DNA from: Pyrenochaeta sp. MPI-SDFR-AT-0127
Taxonomy: Eukaryota > Ascomycota > Dothideomycetes > Pleosporales > Cucurbitariaceae
Length of the DNA: 64,000 nucleotides
NCBI GenBank assembly: GCA_020747015.1
Contig: JAGTJM010000010.1
Location: 496,001-560,000, forward strand
Direction of reading: 5' to 3'
The notes beneath the pieces are model-generated. The model worked only from the letters and a program-made list of their open reading frames with translations, made no database searches and was not told the origin of the DNA. Position numbers and translations under genes: made by a program. Shown here in pieces: positions 43,531 to 54,456 of this stretch. How positions within the stretch are numbered: the stretch's first letter is position 1; every line of letters begins with the position of its first letter.

Positions 43531-46284
43531 ATGTTCTACAGTCACGATGGTTCGCTTCACTGCACTGCACTGCAAATATCAATTTTGTGACAACAATGCT
43601 GACATTCACAGTCTTAACGTCGCGAAAATATGGTGTTGCAACTGTCTGGTAAGGACGAAAGGCGTTTAACTTGATCTCCCAAATGCTAACGAAGCTGGTA
43701 GGCTTGTTGCAACTCTCGGCGCGAAATCTAGCTTGAAGCGCATCAACCGTAAGCAGATATTTGAGGTCGATGTAGAGAAAGCCTGTCAGACCATTAGTAA
43801 TCCAGTGGCGCCTTTGGCTCTACGCCTGCAAGGCAATTTGTTGTAAGTTGTGTCCCTAGCAGTGGAGAGTGTGATTTGAAATTGACAAGCATCCAGGTAC
43901 GGAGTGTCGCGTGTATACTTGCAGCAATGCGGATATGTTCTCTCAGATGCACAGAGTGCTGAAAACACTATGCGAATGCTGCTACGAACGGTGAAGAGTA
44001 CTGCACTTGACCCGGATGCTGGCAAGTCTCGGTAAGCATTCACCACTTGTCCCTCCATCCGATGCATAACGCTCACTGAAGTTTCGCAGGCCTGAGCAGC
44101 TTGTTCTACCCGATGATCCAACCTTTCTACCTGACTTTACACTTCCCCCACCAGATATACTAGCGGAGCTCGACCCTGTTGCTAACCTGGACATCACACA
44201 CTTCGATGAATCTCAGACCCTCTCCCCCTTCGGCTCCCAACAGTCGCAGTCATCTCATGCCGCCTCGATCGGCGGCCTCATTCTCCCTACCTCTTCTCCA
44301 ACTTTGACTGGCGTGTTTAGAGTCGACGGCAACAGCGCGCTGCACAGCATTGGCAGATCAAGTGGCATAATGGACGCTGGCGATATGCTGGAAGTAATTG
44401 AGCCAGGCTTCACATTTGATGATGATGGGGACATTATAGATCTCTCCCCTGGTAACGAGCTTCCTAAGACTCCTGGTATGCATGGACGGATGACGATGCC
44501 ATACGATGCTGACGCGAGTGCACGGGTGAGAAGAGAGCACGAGGAAGGAAAACGGGCGGGCGCTCAGGTGAGTTTTACTGTGATTTCACATATCTATTTG
44601 CCGTCGATCTTACCTATACGCGCTGCCTTCGTTGCTCTACACATCTTACCTGTCTTGCTTACACTGCATCGCATCGTTCACTTGAAGATGAGCCATCCCT
44701 CATTGCTGAGATCCTCTCCCTGTTTCCATCTATCATTACATCATCCGAGGTGTGCCTCTGAACTCTTCATTGCAAATTCACTTGCCTTCATATTTAACCC
44801 TTGACATCTCTAAAATGGATACTGACACCTACGAGTTTCCTGATGGTCAAGTGGACATCGACTTTCCCATTTACGGAGACGATGCTCAAGATGGCGAAGC
44901 ATTCCCGTCAGTTGACCAGAAGCATAGCAATGAGCAGGCAGGCTCTGTCGAATCTTCTTCTATAGTGGCTGCTCCTATACGCCGAAAACCACGAGCCGCC
45001 CATGTCCTACCCCACGATACGCATACGGAGCTCCGCAACAAGGACCTCGCAGATTGGAATATAAACTACATTGAAAACATGAAGAATGCTATTCGGCTCA
45101 AAAACCAAGCCCGTGTTTCTCAACAGGCTAAGAAGAAAGCTGAATACTTCGTATGGGGAAGTGGCATCGGAGGCATTGCAAGTCAGATGCCCAACAACAG
45201 AAAACCACACCCATTCGATATGTTCATCGGCGATAATCTTTTTGAACTAGTCACAGGCATGAGCCGCAAGAAGGTTACAAGATCGAAACACGACCGTGAC
45301 AGTGGAATCGATGATGCAACACAAGAAGAACATCGCCGCGTACGGCAGAAAACTGGAGCGTTTGATGAAGCGATCGGCCGTGGTTTTGAAGATGAAGGAT
45401 TCTTCATGCGTGGTGGAGATGAGATAGAACTACCCCGGGAAGGCGCCATCGCGCTTGACGACCAGCAGATCTTCTCTGCAATGCCATGGAATATTAGTGC
45501 TTCAATCCGAGGCTCTTCCGCCATTCCTCGTAGTGGACGTGTGGGCATGATTGGCTCGATCGATCAAAGCAAACGAGGAAGTCGATTGGTGTCAGCATCA
45601 CCATTGCTCGGCCGTGGCCGACCTGATGAGCTCGAGGCCTTGAGAGTTCTTGAGAGCGACGCCGACTTCGACTTTGGTGGGGATGAGTTCGCCATTCCAG
45701 AGCCCAGCTCAAATCTTCCCGAGTCGGCAGTTCCTCCGCACACCTCAACACGTGTTCAAGAGGCACTCTCTGCAGAGGGCGAGAACTTCCTTACCTTCGT
45801 CTCCGAAGCTATCGTCGAAAAGCGCAATCTCGCTCAAGCTGATCTCGAGCTCATGTCTGATTACTCACAGGCCGAGGCTGCAGCTAACATCAACGAGGTC
45901 ACATTCGAAGAACTACTTCCTCCACATGAGAATATTACGATGGTCGCTTGCCAGGGATTGATGATGCTTCTCGCTCTCGGTACCAAAGGCATGCTCGATG
46001 TCCACCAACCGGAGCACTTTGGTGAGATAGGTATCAAGCTTACTGAGCAGGCAAAAGCTATGCAAGTCATCGAGATTAGCGATGGTGAGGATTTCAAGGA
46101 AGAAGAGGATTCGGACGAAATTCCAGTACCTATGGAAGAAGGTGCGGTAGATCCAAATGCTCAAGATGATCTCATACGAGAGGAACTAGTGTCCAATGAG
46201 GACGAAAGTCACTTCGAAGATCGATTTGCTGCAGGGACTGCTGCTGGCGAGACAAGTGACCACGACTCTCTTTACGACGACTGA
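43531..46284 (+). CDS. REC8: REC8-like meiotic cohesin kleisin
   Basis: Kleisin that closes the cohesin ring between SMC1 and SMC3; REC8 is the meiotic form. Exons 43531-43549, 43612-43648, 43702-43842, 43897-44031, 44090-44567 and about 44836-46284 give about 752 residues. The N-terminus MFYSHDVLTSRKYGVATVWLVATLGAK and VSRVYLQQCGYVLSDAQ is the Rad21/Rec8 N domain. The C-terminal winged helix is VTFEELLPPHENITMVACQGLMMLLAL (about 625-665), with a tail after it. Acidic motifs DIIDLSPG (226) and VIEISDGED (681) look like SUMO-interacting motifs. I favour REC8 over RAD21 from the middle region and length, with limited certainty. The fifth intron (268 bp, acceptor GAG) is uncertain and could hide another exon. 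Confidence 0.75.
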
Positions 46285-47223
46285 AAGGCCTTACTGCGGT
46301 TATGGGCATGGCACGATTGCATCTATGTGAAAGTTTCGAATATATGGCTCACACTTAGGGCAAAGCGTTAGCACGAATGGCCTCGGGTGTCTAATAGACA
46401 CAGGTAGATATGTCATGCATCATTCAATGGGGCTTATATATGTCGGTATCTGTTTTCTGTGTATGGTGCATCTCAAAGCTTGCAGCTTGTTTTTCGCTGC
46501 CAACCTACTTGGTAGGGTTCAACGGCGCACATATGAAGAGCTATACAAAAAGAAGTTTGCTCTATCAAATATAATTCGCTTCTTTTTTCCTATAGAACGG
46601 TGTCACCCACATCGTACAAATGTTTAAGGTGAATTGATACACTTCGGAACCCGGAGTGGAGACCTAGCTGGCTGGAAGAAACGCCAGTTTACATGTTAAG
46701 AGTTCTAAATGCTTACATTTTGATTGAAGCAGAAGAGGGCGGCTCGAACAGCAAATAAGGTGCAAGTTCCTAACCGTTGAACCAACAGTGGGAGAACATA
46801 TACATTGTGAGCTCTGAGTCTTGAAAATTTATACTTGCATAAATCTGCATGTAGCAGCAAAAGAGTAATAAAATGTACTGGGTCAAGATTTGCAGCGTAT
46901 CTGAAGGTACTATATTTTCAAGATAGTACCACTATGAGGTATGCGGCTTGATAGTGAGGTATTAATGTAGAGGGGCACATTCAATGTCGCTAGTGATGTC
47001 ACGGCGCTAAAATTCCAGACGCGAAACGCGCCGAGGCGGATGTTCACGAAACACCGCTGATACCTTTGAGCAAAATGGTGTGCTGGCCACACATTTAGAT
47101 TTCCCTTGCTTCCTGCTTTCTATCGCTGTTATTTACAATAGCAGAACTTCTCTGTACCCCGATCACAGCGTAGCTCAACTACCAGCGAGCTTATCAGTAT
47201 ATGCTACTAGAATTTTCGGCATC
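46285..47223. other. intergenic region
   Basis: About 940 AT-rich bases between the REC8-like stop and the Mpv17-like start. A 70-codon ATG frame at 46415-46627 has a hydrophobic start but no other support. Confidence 0.4.
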
Positions 47224-47871
47224 ATGTCCTCAGCAATGATATCGCAAACGCTGCAAGGCGCAGTGCTGAGCGTCACATCTAACGTGCTTGCGCAAGCAAT
47301 AACGTCTTACCAAGATAGCGTACGTCTTGCTACATAGCATCGCATCGCAAGCCATATGTCTAACATAGTCCAGACACCTTTCTCCCTCAACTTCACACAA
47401 GTTTTCACATTCGCCCTCTTCAGCATATTAAGCAACCCTCCGAACATCGTCTGGCAAACCTTCCTCGAAGACCAGTTTCCTACCAATATACCTCTCTCGC
47501 TACCACCGTCCTCGTCGTCCGAGAAGCGAGCGACCGATACTACCGACCCCTCCAAGACCAGGACAAGCAAAAAGAACATTCTTATCAAATTCCTTCTCGA
47601 CCAAACTTTTGGCGCTGTTGTGAATACACTCATGTTCCTAGGCTACATGGGTTTTGTGAACGCGCAGGGCAAGGCGGATGTGGATGCGTGGGACTTGATT
47701 TCCACAGAGTGCTGGAACAAGACGTGGCCAATGATGAAGGATGGATATAAATTCTGGCCTGCAATCAGTCTGATCAGCTTTGTTTGGGTACCAGTGGATA
47801 AGAGGGTAGTTTTTGGATGCTCAGTAGGCGTCATTTGGGGAATCTACTTAAGTTTGGCGGTGGGTGCTTGA
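47224..47871 (+). CDS. Mpv17/PMP22-family membrane protein
   Basis: Small four-helix membrane protein of the peroxisome or mitochondrial inner membrane in this family. Exons 47224-47319 and 47374-47871 with a 54-bp intron give 197 residues. The acceptor at 47373 is chosen because it alone keeps the frame. Family blocks seen: LTSNVLAQAITSYQ-like VTSNVLAQAITSYQDS, FSLNFTQVFTFALFSILSNPPNIVWQTFLEDQFP, FLLDQTFGAVVNTLMFLGYMG, the hallmark WPMMKDGYKFWPAISLISFVWVP (W-x2-x-K-x-WP), and VGVIWGIYLSLA. A Ser/Thr/Lys-rich loop (about 85-110) between helices 1 and 2 is expected. Function in fungi is not well defined; membrane channel or ethanol/heat tolerance roles are reported for relatives. Confidence 0.87.
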
Positions 47872-48015
47872 AGGAGAGCAAGGGTGCCTAGAAGGTTGGC
47901 TTTGAATCAGGATATCAATAGAAGTAGAACACATAGAGATCGCGAATGAATAGCTAATTGCTTATTTCTATACATACAGATGTGGCATCATCCATGTCAC
48001 ATGATTTGAAGCCAT

Positions 48016-48407
48016 TCAAATCTTCGCTTGTTCATCCAGATCCAATCTCTGCGTCTGCTGCACACCTTTCGGGTCATCTTCGTAATCACGGTGCAAAATA
48101 ATTGCAGGTTGATATGGTAAGTACTCGGCGCCACCGCCTTGGCAACTGATCATTATAGTCGAGATCCAAATGAAATGCCCTTGTTTGAGTCTCATATCTA
48201 GTCTCTTGCACCGTGTTGGCTTTATGTCCAGACTATCCCACTCCGCCTATTCTGTCAGGAGCGCTAGCGGTCCTGTACGTAAGCCCCCACGATAGAAAGT
48301 TTGGTAACCATTGCATGCCCAATTTAGTCTATTAGTATCATACAGGGCTGCTCGGCAACGCGAGATGCGCTTACCTTCTCAATGTCAGGTAGATTGATAC
48401 AGGGCAT
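48016..48407 (-). CDS. small spliced hypothetical protein, 65 residues
   Basis: A short gene found by joining three pieces on the minus strand: 48375-48407 (MPCINLPDIEK), 48212-48246, and 48016-48145. Each has GT-AG borders (donors GTAAGC and GTGCAA; acceptors AATAG and ATCAG) and the phases fit exactly (0 and 2). The product continues AEWDSLDIKPTRCQGGGAEY, then LPYQPAIILHRDYEDDPKG and VQQTQRLDLDEQAKI. The composition is that of a real protein, hydrophilic and with no low complexity. I do not recognise it. The 128-bp first intron could hide another exon. Without splicing, the last two pieces also read through as one frame (in-frame 66-bp intron). It might still be chance. Confidence 0.45.
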
Positions 48408-48637
48408 GCTCCTCCCTTCCAGACGAGAAAACGAGTGGGAAGGGAACTAGCCTATCGACATGTTCCTGCTTGATGAACTTCACCTTCTATCACTTTACAT
48501 TTCCGACATTCGCACTCACTGCCTTTCAATCAAAGTTTGACAATCGTTGTTTTGAGGTACACAATCGATGCATTTCTACTGACGTCTTTCTATACTCACA
48601 ACAGGGCAAGATTCTCTACAGATAACAGCTCCTAGAC
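48408..48637. promoter_or_regulatory. region between the small gene and the GH16 gene
   Basis: 230 bases between two divergent start codons. If the small minus-strand gene is real, this is a shared promoter region. Confidence 0.3.
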
Positions 48638-50186
48638 ATGCCTTGCAACGAAAACGAAGAGTGCTCTCGTGAGTCAGTTGGAGACGAAGTATCGAGTTCA
48701 AAACCGAGAAACACCGATCCAACCAGAGTCGATTCTGTGTTCCATACCGCCGAATCTTCCAAGTCATCAAAGATATCCAATTCCAACCCCGTGTCTAAAC
48801 AGCTTTCGACAAAGAGCCAGCTGCTAAATAGTCAGGCCGGACTGAGTGCTGTGACTTCCAGTTATCAAGGCATGCCACGTGGTGGTGACTACTTCCGATC
48901 AAGACGTGTCAAGAAGGGCGAAGTTGAGCGACCATGGCTAGATAATCCGGATCCAAGAGAGAGATGGGGTAACGTATTCCCTCTGGTTGGCCTTATTCTT
49001 GGCCTTATGATGACTGGACTCTTCGTTTGGGATGGCGTACGAAGTGTACCGGTTCACAAATACTGTGAAGTATTTAGCGATGACTTTTCGACGTGGAATA
49101 CAAGTGTCTGGACTAAGGAAGTCGAATTAGGTGGTTATGGGTAAGTAAAAGAATAGAGTATGGTCGCATCCACCACTAATCCTCGCTCAGAAACGGCCAG
49201 TTCGAAATGACCACCGACACGGACGAGAATGTTTTCATTGAGGAAGGCGTTCTCGTAATCAAGCCTACATTGCAGGAAGAACTTCTTATGGAAACCAATC
49301 ACGTTGTCGATCTTCGTGGTCATGGCTGCACAGGTGAACGTTGGACTGACTGTGTTGCAACCACCAACACCACAAATGGCACAGTCATCAATCCAGTCAA
49401 ATCTGGTCGTATAAATACTAAAAAAGGAGCTTCAATCAAGTATGGTCGCATCGAGGTTGTCGCCAAACTTCCCGGCGGAGATTGGCTATGGCCTGCGGTC
49501 TGGATGCTGCCCAAGTACGAAGTGTACGGAGAGTGGCCACGCTCTGGTGAGATCGATATCTTAGAGTCACGAGGAAACAACGCAAGCTACGGCCAGGGCG
49601 GAAATAACATTATCACTAGTACCATGCACTTTGGCCCAAGTCCACAATTTGACGGCTGGTGGCACAACGTTTTTATGAACCAGGCTTTGCGCACGACATT
49701 CTCAGATGACTACAACACGTTCGGTATCGAGGTCTGTCACATCTACCCTCTCCAAATATTTCAATTTACACCTTTGATAACTCTATATAACAGTGGAGTG
49801 AGAAATACATCTTTACATACATCAACTCTCGCCTCCGGCAAGTAATGTTCAAAACATTCAACAAGCCATTTTGGGACCACGGTCAGTTTCCTGTCGCCGA
49901 CCGCAACGGCACGCGTCTCAACAATCCATGGGAGTTGACCGGGTCAAAAGCCTCGCCTTTTGACCAAGACTTTTACCTCGTGCTCGATGTGGCGGTTGGT
50001 GGAACAAATGGCTGGTTCGAAGATGGCAAGTCCGGCAAACCATGGATCGACAAGAGTCCTCTGGCTAAGAAGGACTTTTGGGATAAGAGAGATCAGTGGT
50101 ACCCTACATGGCAGCAGGACGGACAAATGAAAGTCAAGAGTGTGAAGATGTGGCAGCAGAGTGGGTACAATGGTTGCAAGGCGTAA
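48638..50186 (+). CDS. membrane-anchored GH16 glycosidase (beta-glucan active)
   Basis: Glycoside hydrolase family 16 enzyme with a type II anchor, resembling fungal cell-wall beta-1,3(6)-glucan enzymes and KRE6/SKN1-like proteins in layout. Exons 48638-49140, 49191-49731 and 49794-50186 give 478 residues. The first ~110 residues are a Ser-rich cytoplasmic tail, then a transmembrane helix (VFPLVGLILGLMMTGLFVW). The lectin-like catalytic fold follows: SDDFSTWNTSVW, GQFEMTTD, YGRIEVVAKLPGGDWLWPAVWMLP, and the catalytic motif GEIDILES with Glu288, Asp290 and Glu293. Next come NTFGIEWSEKYIFTYINS and FYLVLDVAVGGTNGWF. Catalytic residues are intact. Expected role: remodelling beta-glucan in the Golgi, ER or plasma membrane. 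Confidence 0.9.
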
Positions 50187-50990
50187 TTTTGCTAGAACGA
50201 GCAAGGACAGCATGCGAGTGTGGTTGTGTTTCAAAAGAATCCACTCTGCTTATACAGTATGTTGTTAGTCATTAACATAGGCTTTCTATTGATACGACTG
50301 CTATAAGTACTTCGATCCATTGATATGCAATATAGGTGTCTCACCAGGGATGTTGTCGGGCGAGGAATCCGGAAACTAAGTGGGCTTGCAACATGTATTT
50401 GAAAGTTACATTAACCGAGCTGACCGTTCAAGCCCTCAGTGCTATAATTGTAGTTATAGAGTCCTATAGTAACGGAGGTCCAAGATGATCAGGCCATGGC
50501 TACTCTTCTACATCCTGAAACTCGCACACTACTCTCTTTAATCTAGGCGGCCATACGTTCTCACGATAAATGTGACTCGATTATGATATAATACAGTCAA
50601 ATCCTATCACCAGCCTTAAGGGTCTGAGATCAAAGCATGTAGATGGAGTGCAACTTTGAATCATGTGAAGTAGACAAGGGAGTATCTCGTTCAGGAAGGT
50701 GGCGACCAATTTCGGCTTACCACATTTGGACTTTCGGGTCCCTCTCGATGTTCAGTCCTCACACTCGCGCTTTACCAGCACCACCAGCATCCCACCTAAT
50801 CCTCAGTTGACAATTCAGTCATCTCAATTTCAGCTGTTGGAGCACATTAGAGTTTGATTTGACCTCATCAATTACTCCATCTCCAAAGTTTTCGCCCGAC
50901 AGCCTTCAAATAAATCGAGACGCGAGATTCCGTTAAGGCAAATCTAAGGTTCCAGACTTAATAATTCTATACCATAAGTACACCGCAACA
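50187..50990. other. intergenic region
   Basis: About 800 bases between two plus-strand genes, AT-rich, with no supported gene. Confidence 0.45.
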
Positions 50991-52112
50991 ATGTTGTATG
51001 CGCCTAGGGTAGGTGATTCAATTGCCTCGCTCGACACACCGTCCATGATCGTCGATTTGGACCTCATGGAATCGAATGCGAAGAAGCTCTTTAATCAGTT
51101 GCTCCCGACCGGTGTCAACGTTCGTCCACATCTAAAGACCACAAAGTCATCTATCCTCGCTAAGAAGCTGGTTGCCGCGGGAGCAAAAGGAGGATGCGTT
51201 GCGAAGCTCAGCGAAGCGGAGATCTTGTGCAAGAAGGGGTTCACAGATTTACTCATCACGTGTGAGATCATCGGGGCACCGAAAGTGCAAAGACTCGTTG
51301 ACTTATTCAAAGAGTTCAAGAGTATCAGAATTGTTGTTGATAGTGAAGAGGGTGCGAGATCTATTGATGAAGCGTTGGAAAAGAGTGGAATTGAAGATCA
51401 AATTAGCACGCTCATTGATTTGGATGTTGGGTTGCACAGAACAGGTGTCCAACCTGGCAAGCCAGCACTGGAACTCACCCGATTTGTCGCAAGCCTGAAG
51501 CACCTCAAGGTCATTGGTGTACAAGGATATGAAGGGCATCTACAACACATCCATGGTCTTGAAGAGAGGAAGACATTATGCCTTCAGTCAATGAATATAC
51601 TCACACAGACGGCCGAGGCTCTCCGGCAAGACGGCCACCATATTGATGTAGTAACGACAGGAGGAACCGGTACGGCAGAATTCTGCGTCACCGTCCCTGG
51701 AATCACAGAAGTTCAACCCGGATCATTTCTCTTCATGGACACCGATTACCGCAACGCCATCGGCAAACACTACTCAAACAGCCTTACTATCCTCTCCACC
51801 GTCCTCTCTAAGCAGGGTCGTAACACGGTCACAATTGATGCCGGTCTGAAGTCGCTGACAACGGATAGTGGGCTTGCAGAGTGCAAAAGCCCATGGTATG
51901 TGTATGGCGTACTCGGGGATGAGCATGGGAGTTTAAGCTGGTCGGATGGGGAGGGAGGTGGCAATGTGAAAGGCTTGAAGGTGGGGGATAGGGTAGAGAT
52001 GATTCCGAGTCATATCGACCCGACGATCAACTTGCATGATGTGTATTATGCACATCGAAATGGCATTATTGAGGAGATTTGGCCGGTGGATGCAAGGGGA
52101 AAGGTGCAATAA
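50991..52112 (+). CDS. PLP- and metal-dependent D-threonine aldolase-like enzyme
   Basis: Intronless, 373 residues. Alanine-racemase-fold enzyme of the D-threonine aldolase / D-serine dehydratase (DSD1) family. The PLP lysine is Lys49 in VRPHLKTTKS. Other family blocks: DTPSMIVDLDLMESNAK, AKLSEAEILCKKG, LIDLDVGLHRTGVQPG, GVQGYEGHLQH, VTTGGTGT, and FMDTDYRNAI. The metal site reads IPSHIDPTINLHD, with His341-x-Asp343. To my knowledge D-serine dehydratases have His-x-Cys at this place and bind zinc, while D-threonine aldolases have His-x-Asp. So D-threonine aldolase, splitting D-beta-hydroxy amino acids to glycine and an aldehyde, is the better guess. It is probably cytosolic; no targeting signal is seen. 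Confidence 0.87.
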   Translation: MLYAPRVGDSIASLDTPSMIVDLDLMESNAKKLFNQLLPTGVNVRPHLKTTKSSILAKKLVAAGAKGGCVAKLSEAEILCKKGFTDLLITCEIIGAPKVQRLVDLFKEFKSIRIVVDSEEGARSIDEALEKSGIEDQISTLIDLDVGLHRTGVQPGKPALELTRFVASLKHLKVIGVQGYEGHLQHIHGLEERKTLCLQSMNILTQTAEALRQDGHHIDVVTTGGTGTAEFCVTVPGITEVQPGSFLFMDTDYRNAIGKHYSNSLTILSTVLSKQGRNTVTIDAGLKSLTTDSGLAECKSPWYVYGVLGDEHGSLSWSDGEGGGNVKGLKVGDRVEMIPSHIDPTINLHDVYYAHRNGIIEEIWPVDARGKVQ

Positions 52113-52186
52113 GCTATATGCTCTTACGAGGAGAAAATCCATACAAAACCTGAAACCCAATCACCTTCTCATTTTCTCTGGTTCAG

Positions 52187-53586
52187 TCAGAAGTCGATAC
52201 AGTCCTCCCTAAGATCCTTGAGCGAAAATCTAGCCAGTGGGTCTTTTCCATCATAAGCCGCTGCAGCTCTATCCTTCCTGCTCATCTTCGTAATGTCATA
52301 CCTCTGGCCACCCAATCTTGAACCTTGCCTCTTTTTGTACGCCTTGAACTTTGCATTCCATCCCCAGGGATCGTTCTCAGAGGCTTTTGGCTTTGCAGCT
52401 CGCTTCCTTTTCTTCCCTGGTGTTTCTTTTTCATCATTCTTTGTGGTTTCATCCGATTTGTGGTTCGGTCCTTCATTCTCTTTGTTGGCATCCGCTGGGG
52501 CGAGTTCAACGGAAGGACCAGTATCGCCCTCATCGTTTGGCGAGTTTCCGAGTTTTTCAAGTCGGACCTCAGTACAGAAGAGAGCCTTTTGCGCATCAAG
52601 TCCACCTTTCTTGAAAAAGGCGACAGCTTGTTTACGCCACGAGACACATTGGCGCTCGATACCATAAGCAGGCAGATCGTGCGAAAGCTCTAGATAATAC
52701 CCAATGACGAGGGGGAGGTCGAGATATCTTGCATCAGGTTTCAACGCGCCAGCGCGATCAATGGCACCAAGCACTGCGAGGAGAGCGCATCCGACAAGAC
52801 CGATGAGTTCACAGGTTGTATCACCGTCTTCGTTTGCTGCAGTACTGTAAGAGACTTGGCCGAAACGGAAGGCTGATTACGTACCGATGAGTGCCATGAT
52901 ATGGTCATTTTCATTTAGCCACAAGCCCAATGCGCTTATGATGACCCACATCTCATCAAGTCTCTGCTCGGTCTTCTTCTGGAACCCTTGATCAAATTCG
53001 ACCAACTGCTACGCATCAGCATCTTGTTTGCGTATTGACAATTATTCCCCATACCGTAGTCTCAACAATCTCCTGCATTCCCCATCCCTTCCAATCTGTG
53101 GCCATGTTCAACCCAAATGCGTCTGGATCACAATACTTGGCCTTCCTTGTTAACAAATCCTTCTTCAGCCACGCGTCCCACATGATTATCCATTTGTGGT
53201 CTTTGTGTTCTGCTGGCGATGCTTTGAAGATGCCCGCTTTGCTTTCCTTTTCGAAGCCAGGTTGGTACACGTCGAAGAAGAGCTCTTCTTGTTCCATACG
53301 CTCTGCCTTGCCATCGGACCATTCACGCCAGTTCGATCCATCTACGTCGAAAAGAGGGCGATGGAAACATATATATTCATACGGACCCGGAGTCCTTCCT
53401 TGTTTTGTAAGAGACTGGTGAATGTCAATCTCAAGGACATTTAATAGGTCTGATGCAAAGTCTCACATTAGTGGCTGTCTTGTCACTCTTATGTGGTCGT
53501 TGTGATTCCGCGTCTGACGTGTCATTGTCTGACTCCAAGAATATGCCTGAATCGTTCATCGTCTTCTGTCGCTTAGTTGGAGGCAT
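52187..53586 (-). CDS. hypothetical protein, probably nuclear
   Basis: Four exons on the minus strand: 53467-53586, 53055-53414, 52885-53005 and 52187-52836, giving 416 residues with GT-AG introns of 48-52 bp and exact phases. The N-terminus is MPPTKRQKTMNDSG, nuclear-signal-like. The middle has GPYEYICFHRPLFDVDGSNW, then DAWLKKDLLTRKAKYCDPDAFGL and WKGWGMQEIVETTLVEFDQGF. The C-terminal third is charged with KKRKRAAKPKAS and ends RKDRAAAAYDGKDPLARFSLKDLREDCIDF. I know similar proteins only as uncharacterised fungal ones. The conserved aromatic middle (WIIMWDAW) suggests a folded domain. Function unknown. It ends 74 bases from the convergent D-threonine aldolase-like gene. Confidence 0.78.
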
Positions 53587-54136
53587 CTTGAGCCGAATCA
53601 GATAACTTGATCGATTGATGGTTGTGTACTGGAGTAAAATCACATTTGATGGGACGTTAGACGTGATCTGGTGAGGAGTTGGCTTCTGTGACATCAATGC
53701 GTTTCGTCATAGCTTCTCCTGAAGCGCGGATCTTGTACGAAACCACGTGAATTACACAACATAAAGTTCGAAGACGCGACTGTCAACATTGGTCAAAATA
53801 AACAACAAACAATCAATCGATCAACATATTTATTGAATTGGAACGTAGGCTCTTACAGAGGGTGATGCACGCTCTAACTAGAAGTCTGGGAACAATATCT
53901 TAGGATGCTGTTTTTGCGAGACTGGGGCGCGCTGCCTCACGTGCCACAAAATATACAGTGAGTGTTTGTTGTGTTTGATTAGAGCGGAAGACTTCCAAAC
54001 ATAAGCATCTTCGGAAAAGAATCCATAAACGTACACATCTTGCTATGGTCAAGACGCGAGTGGGAATGGAAGACAACATTCCTTGTCATCGAATATGAGC
54101 AAAAAGGTAGGCATGCGTCTAAGACGCATCAAGGCT
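53587..54136. other. intergenic region with tRNA 3' flank
   Basis: About 550 bases, AT-rich. It contains the start-side flank of the hypothetical gene and the 3' flank of the minus-strand tRNA, including a T5 run on the minus strand. No protein gene seen. Confidence 0.45.
54100..54104 (-). terminator. possible RNA polymerase III terminator
   Basis: Five T residues on the minus strand, 32 bases past the tRNA 3' end. Runs of four or more T stop Pol III; no earlier such run occurs after the tRNA. Confidence 0.45.
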
Positions 54137-54242
54137 TGTCCCGTGCCAGACTCGAACTGGCGGCCTTGGGATATCTACTCTGAGAGCAGTCATATTTTGG
54201 TAGTTATGAGACCCACGTGATAACCAACTACACCAACGAGAC
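54137..54242 (-). tRNA. tRNA with intron, anticodon CAT (Met)
   Basis: On the minus strand a full cloverleaf can be drawn: acceptor GTCTCGT pairs with ACGGGAC, then discriminator A; D arm GTGT-AGTTGGTTA-TCAC; anticodon stem TGGGT/TCCCA (one T-T mismatch) around loop CTCATAA with anticodon CAT; variable AGGCC; T arm GCCAG-TTCGAGT-CTGGC. An extra 32 bases after position 37 form the intron in the standard place. Exon length is 74 bases. The anticodon reads as methionine; the D arm resembles tRNA-Val or tRNA-Glu, so the identity should be tested. The internal B-box (AGTTCGAGTCT) departs from consensus slightly. Confidence 0.75.
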
Positions 54243-54456
54243 CCAAGATTTTGAGACTGCCAAAAATTAGATAAGATATATTCCATTCTATTGTATGACA
54301 TCACAATCAATTTCTGGTTGCCTCCGACCTCGGGGAAGCCTTATCGATAAGGCACTGAAATTTGTGGAGTCACCTTGGATAAACAGTCACAGCAAATGCC
54401 TCATGCCAGCCCTTCTCCAGTCTCCTCCTTGAATTTTGAAGTACGTATAGCTTACA

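Noticed and set aside
46415..46627. 70-codon ATG frame after REC8 with a hydrophobic start
   Set aside because: AT-rich region, no conserved-looking motif, composition fits chance.
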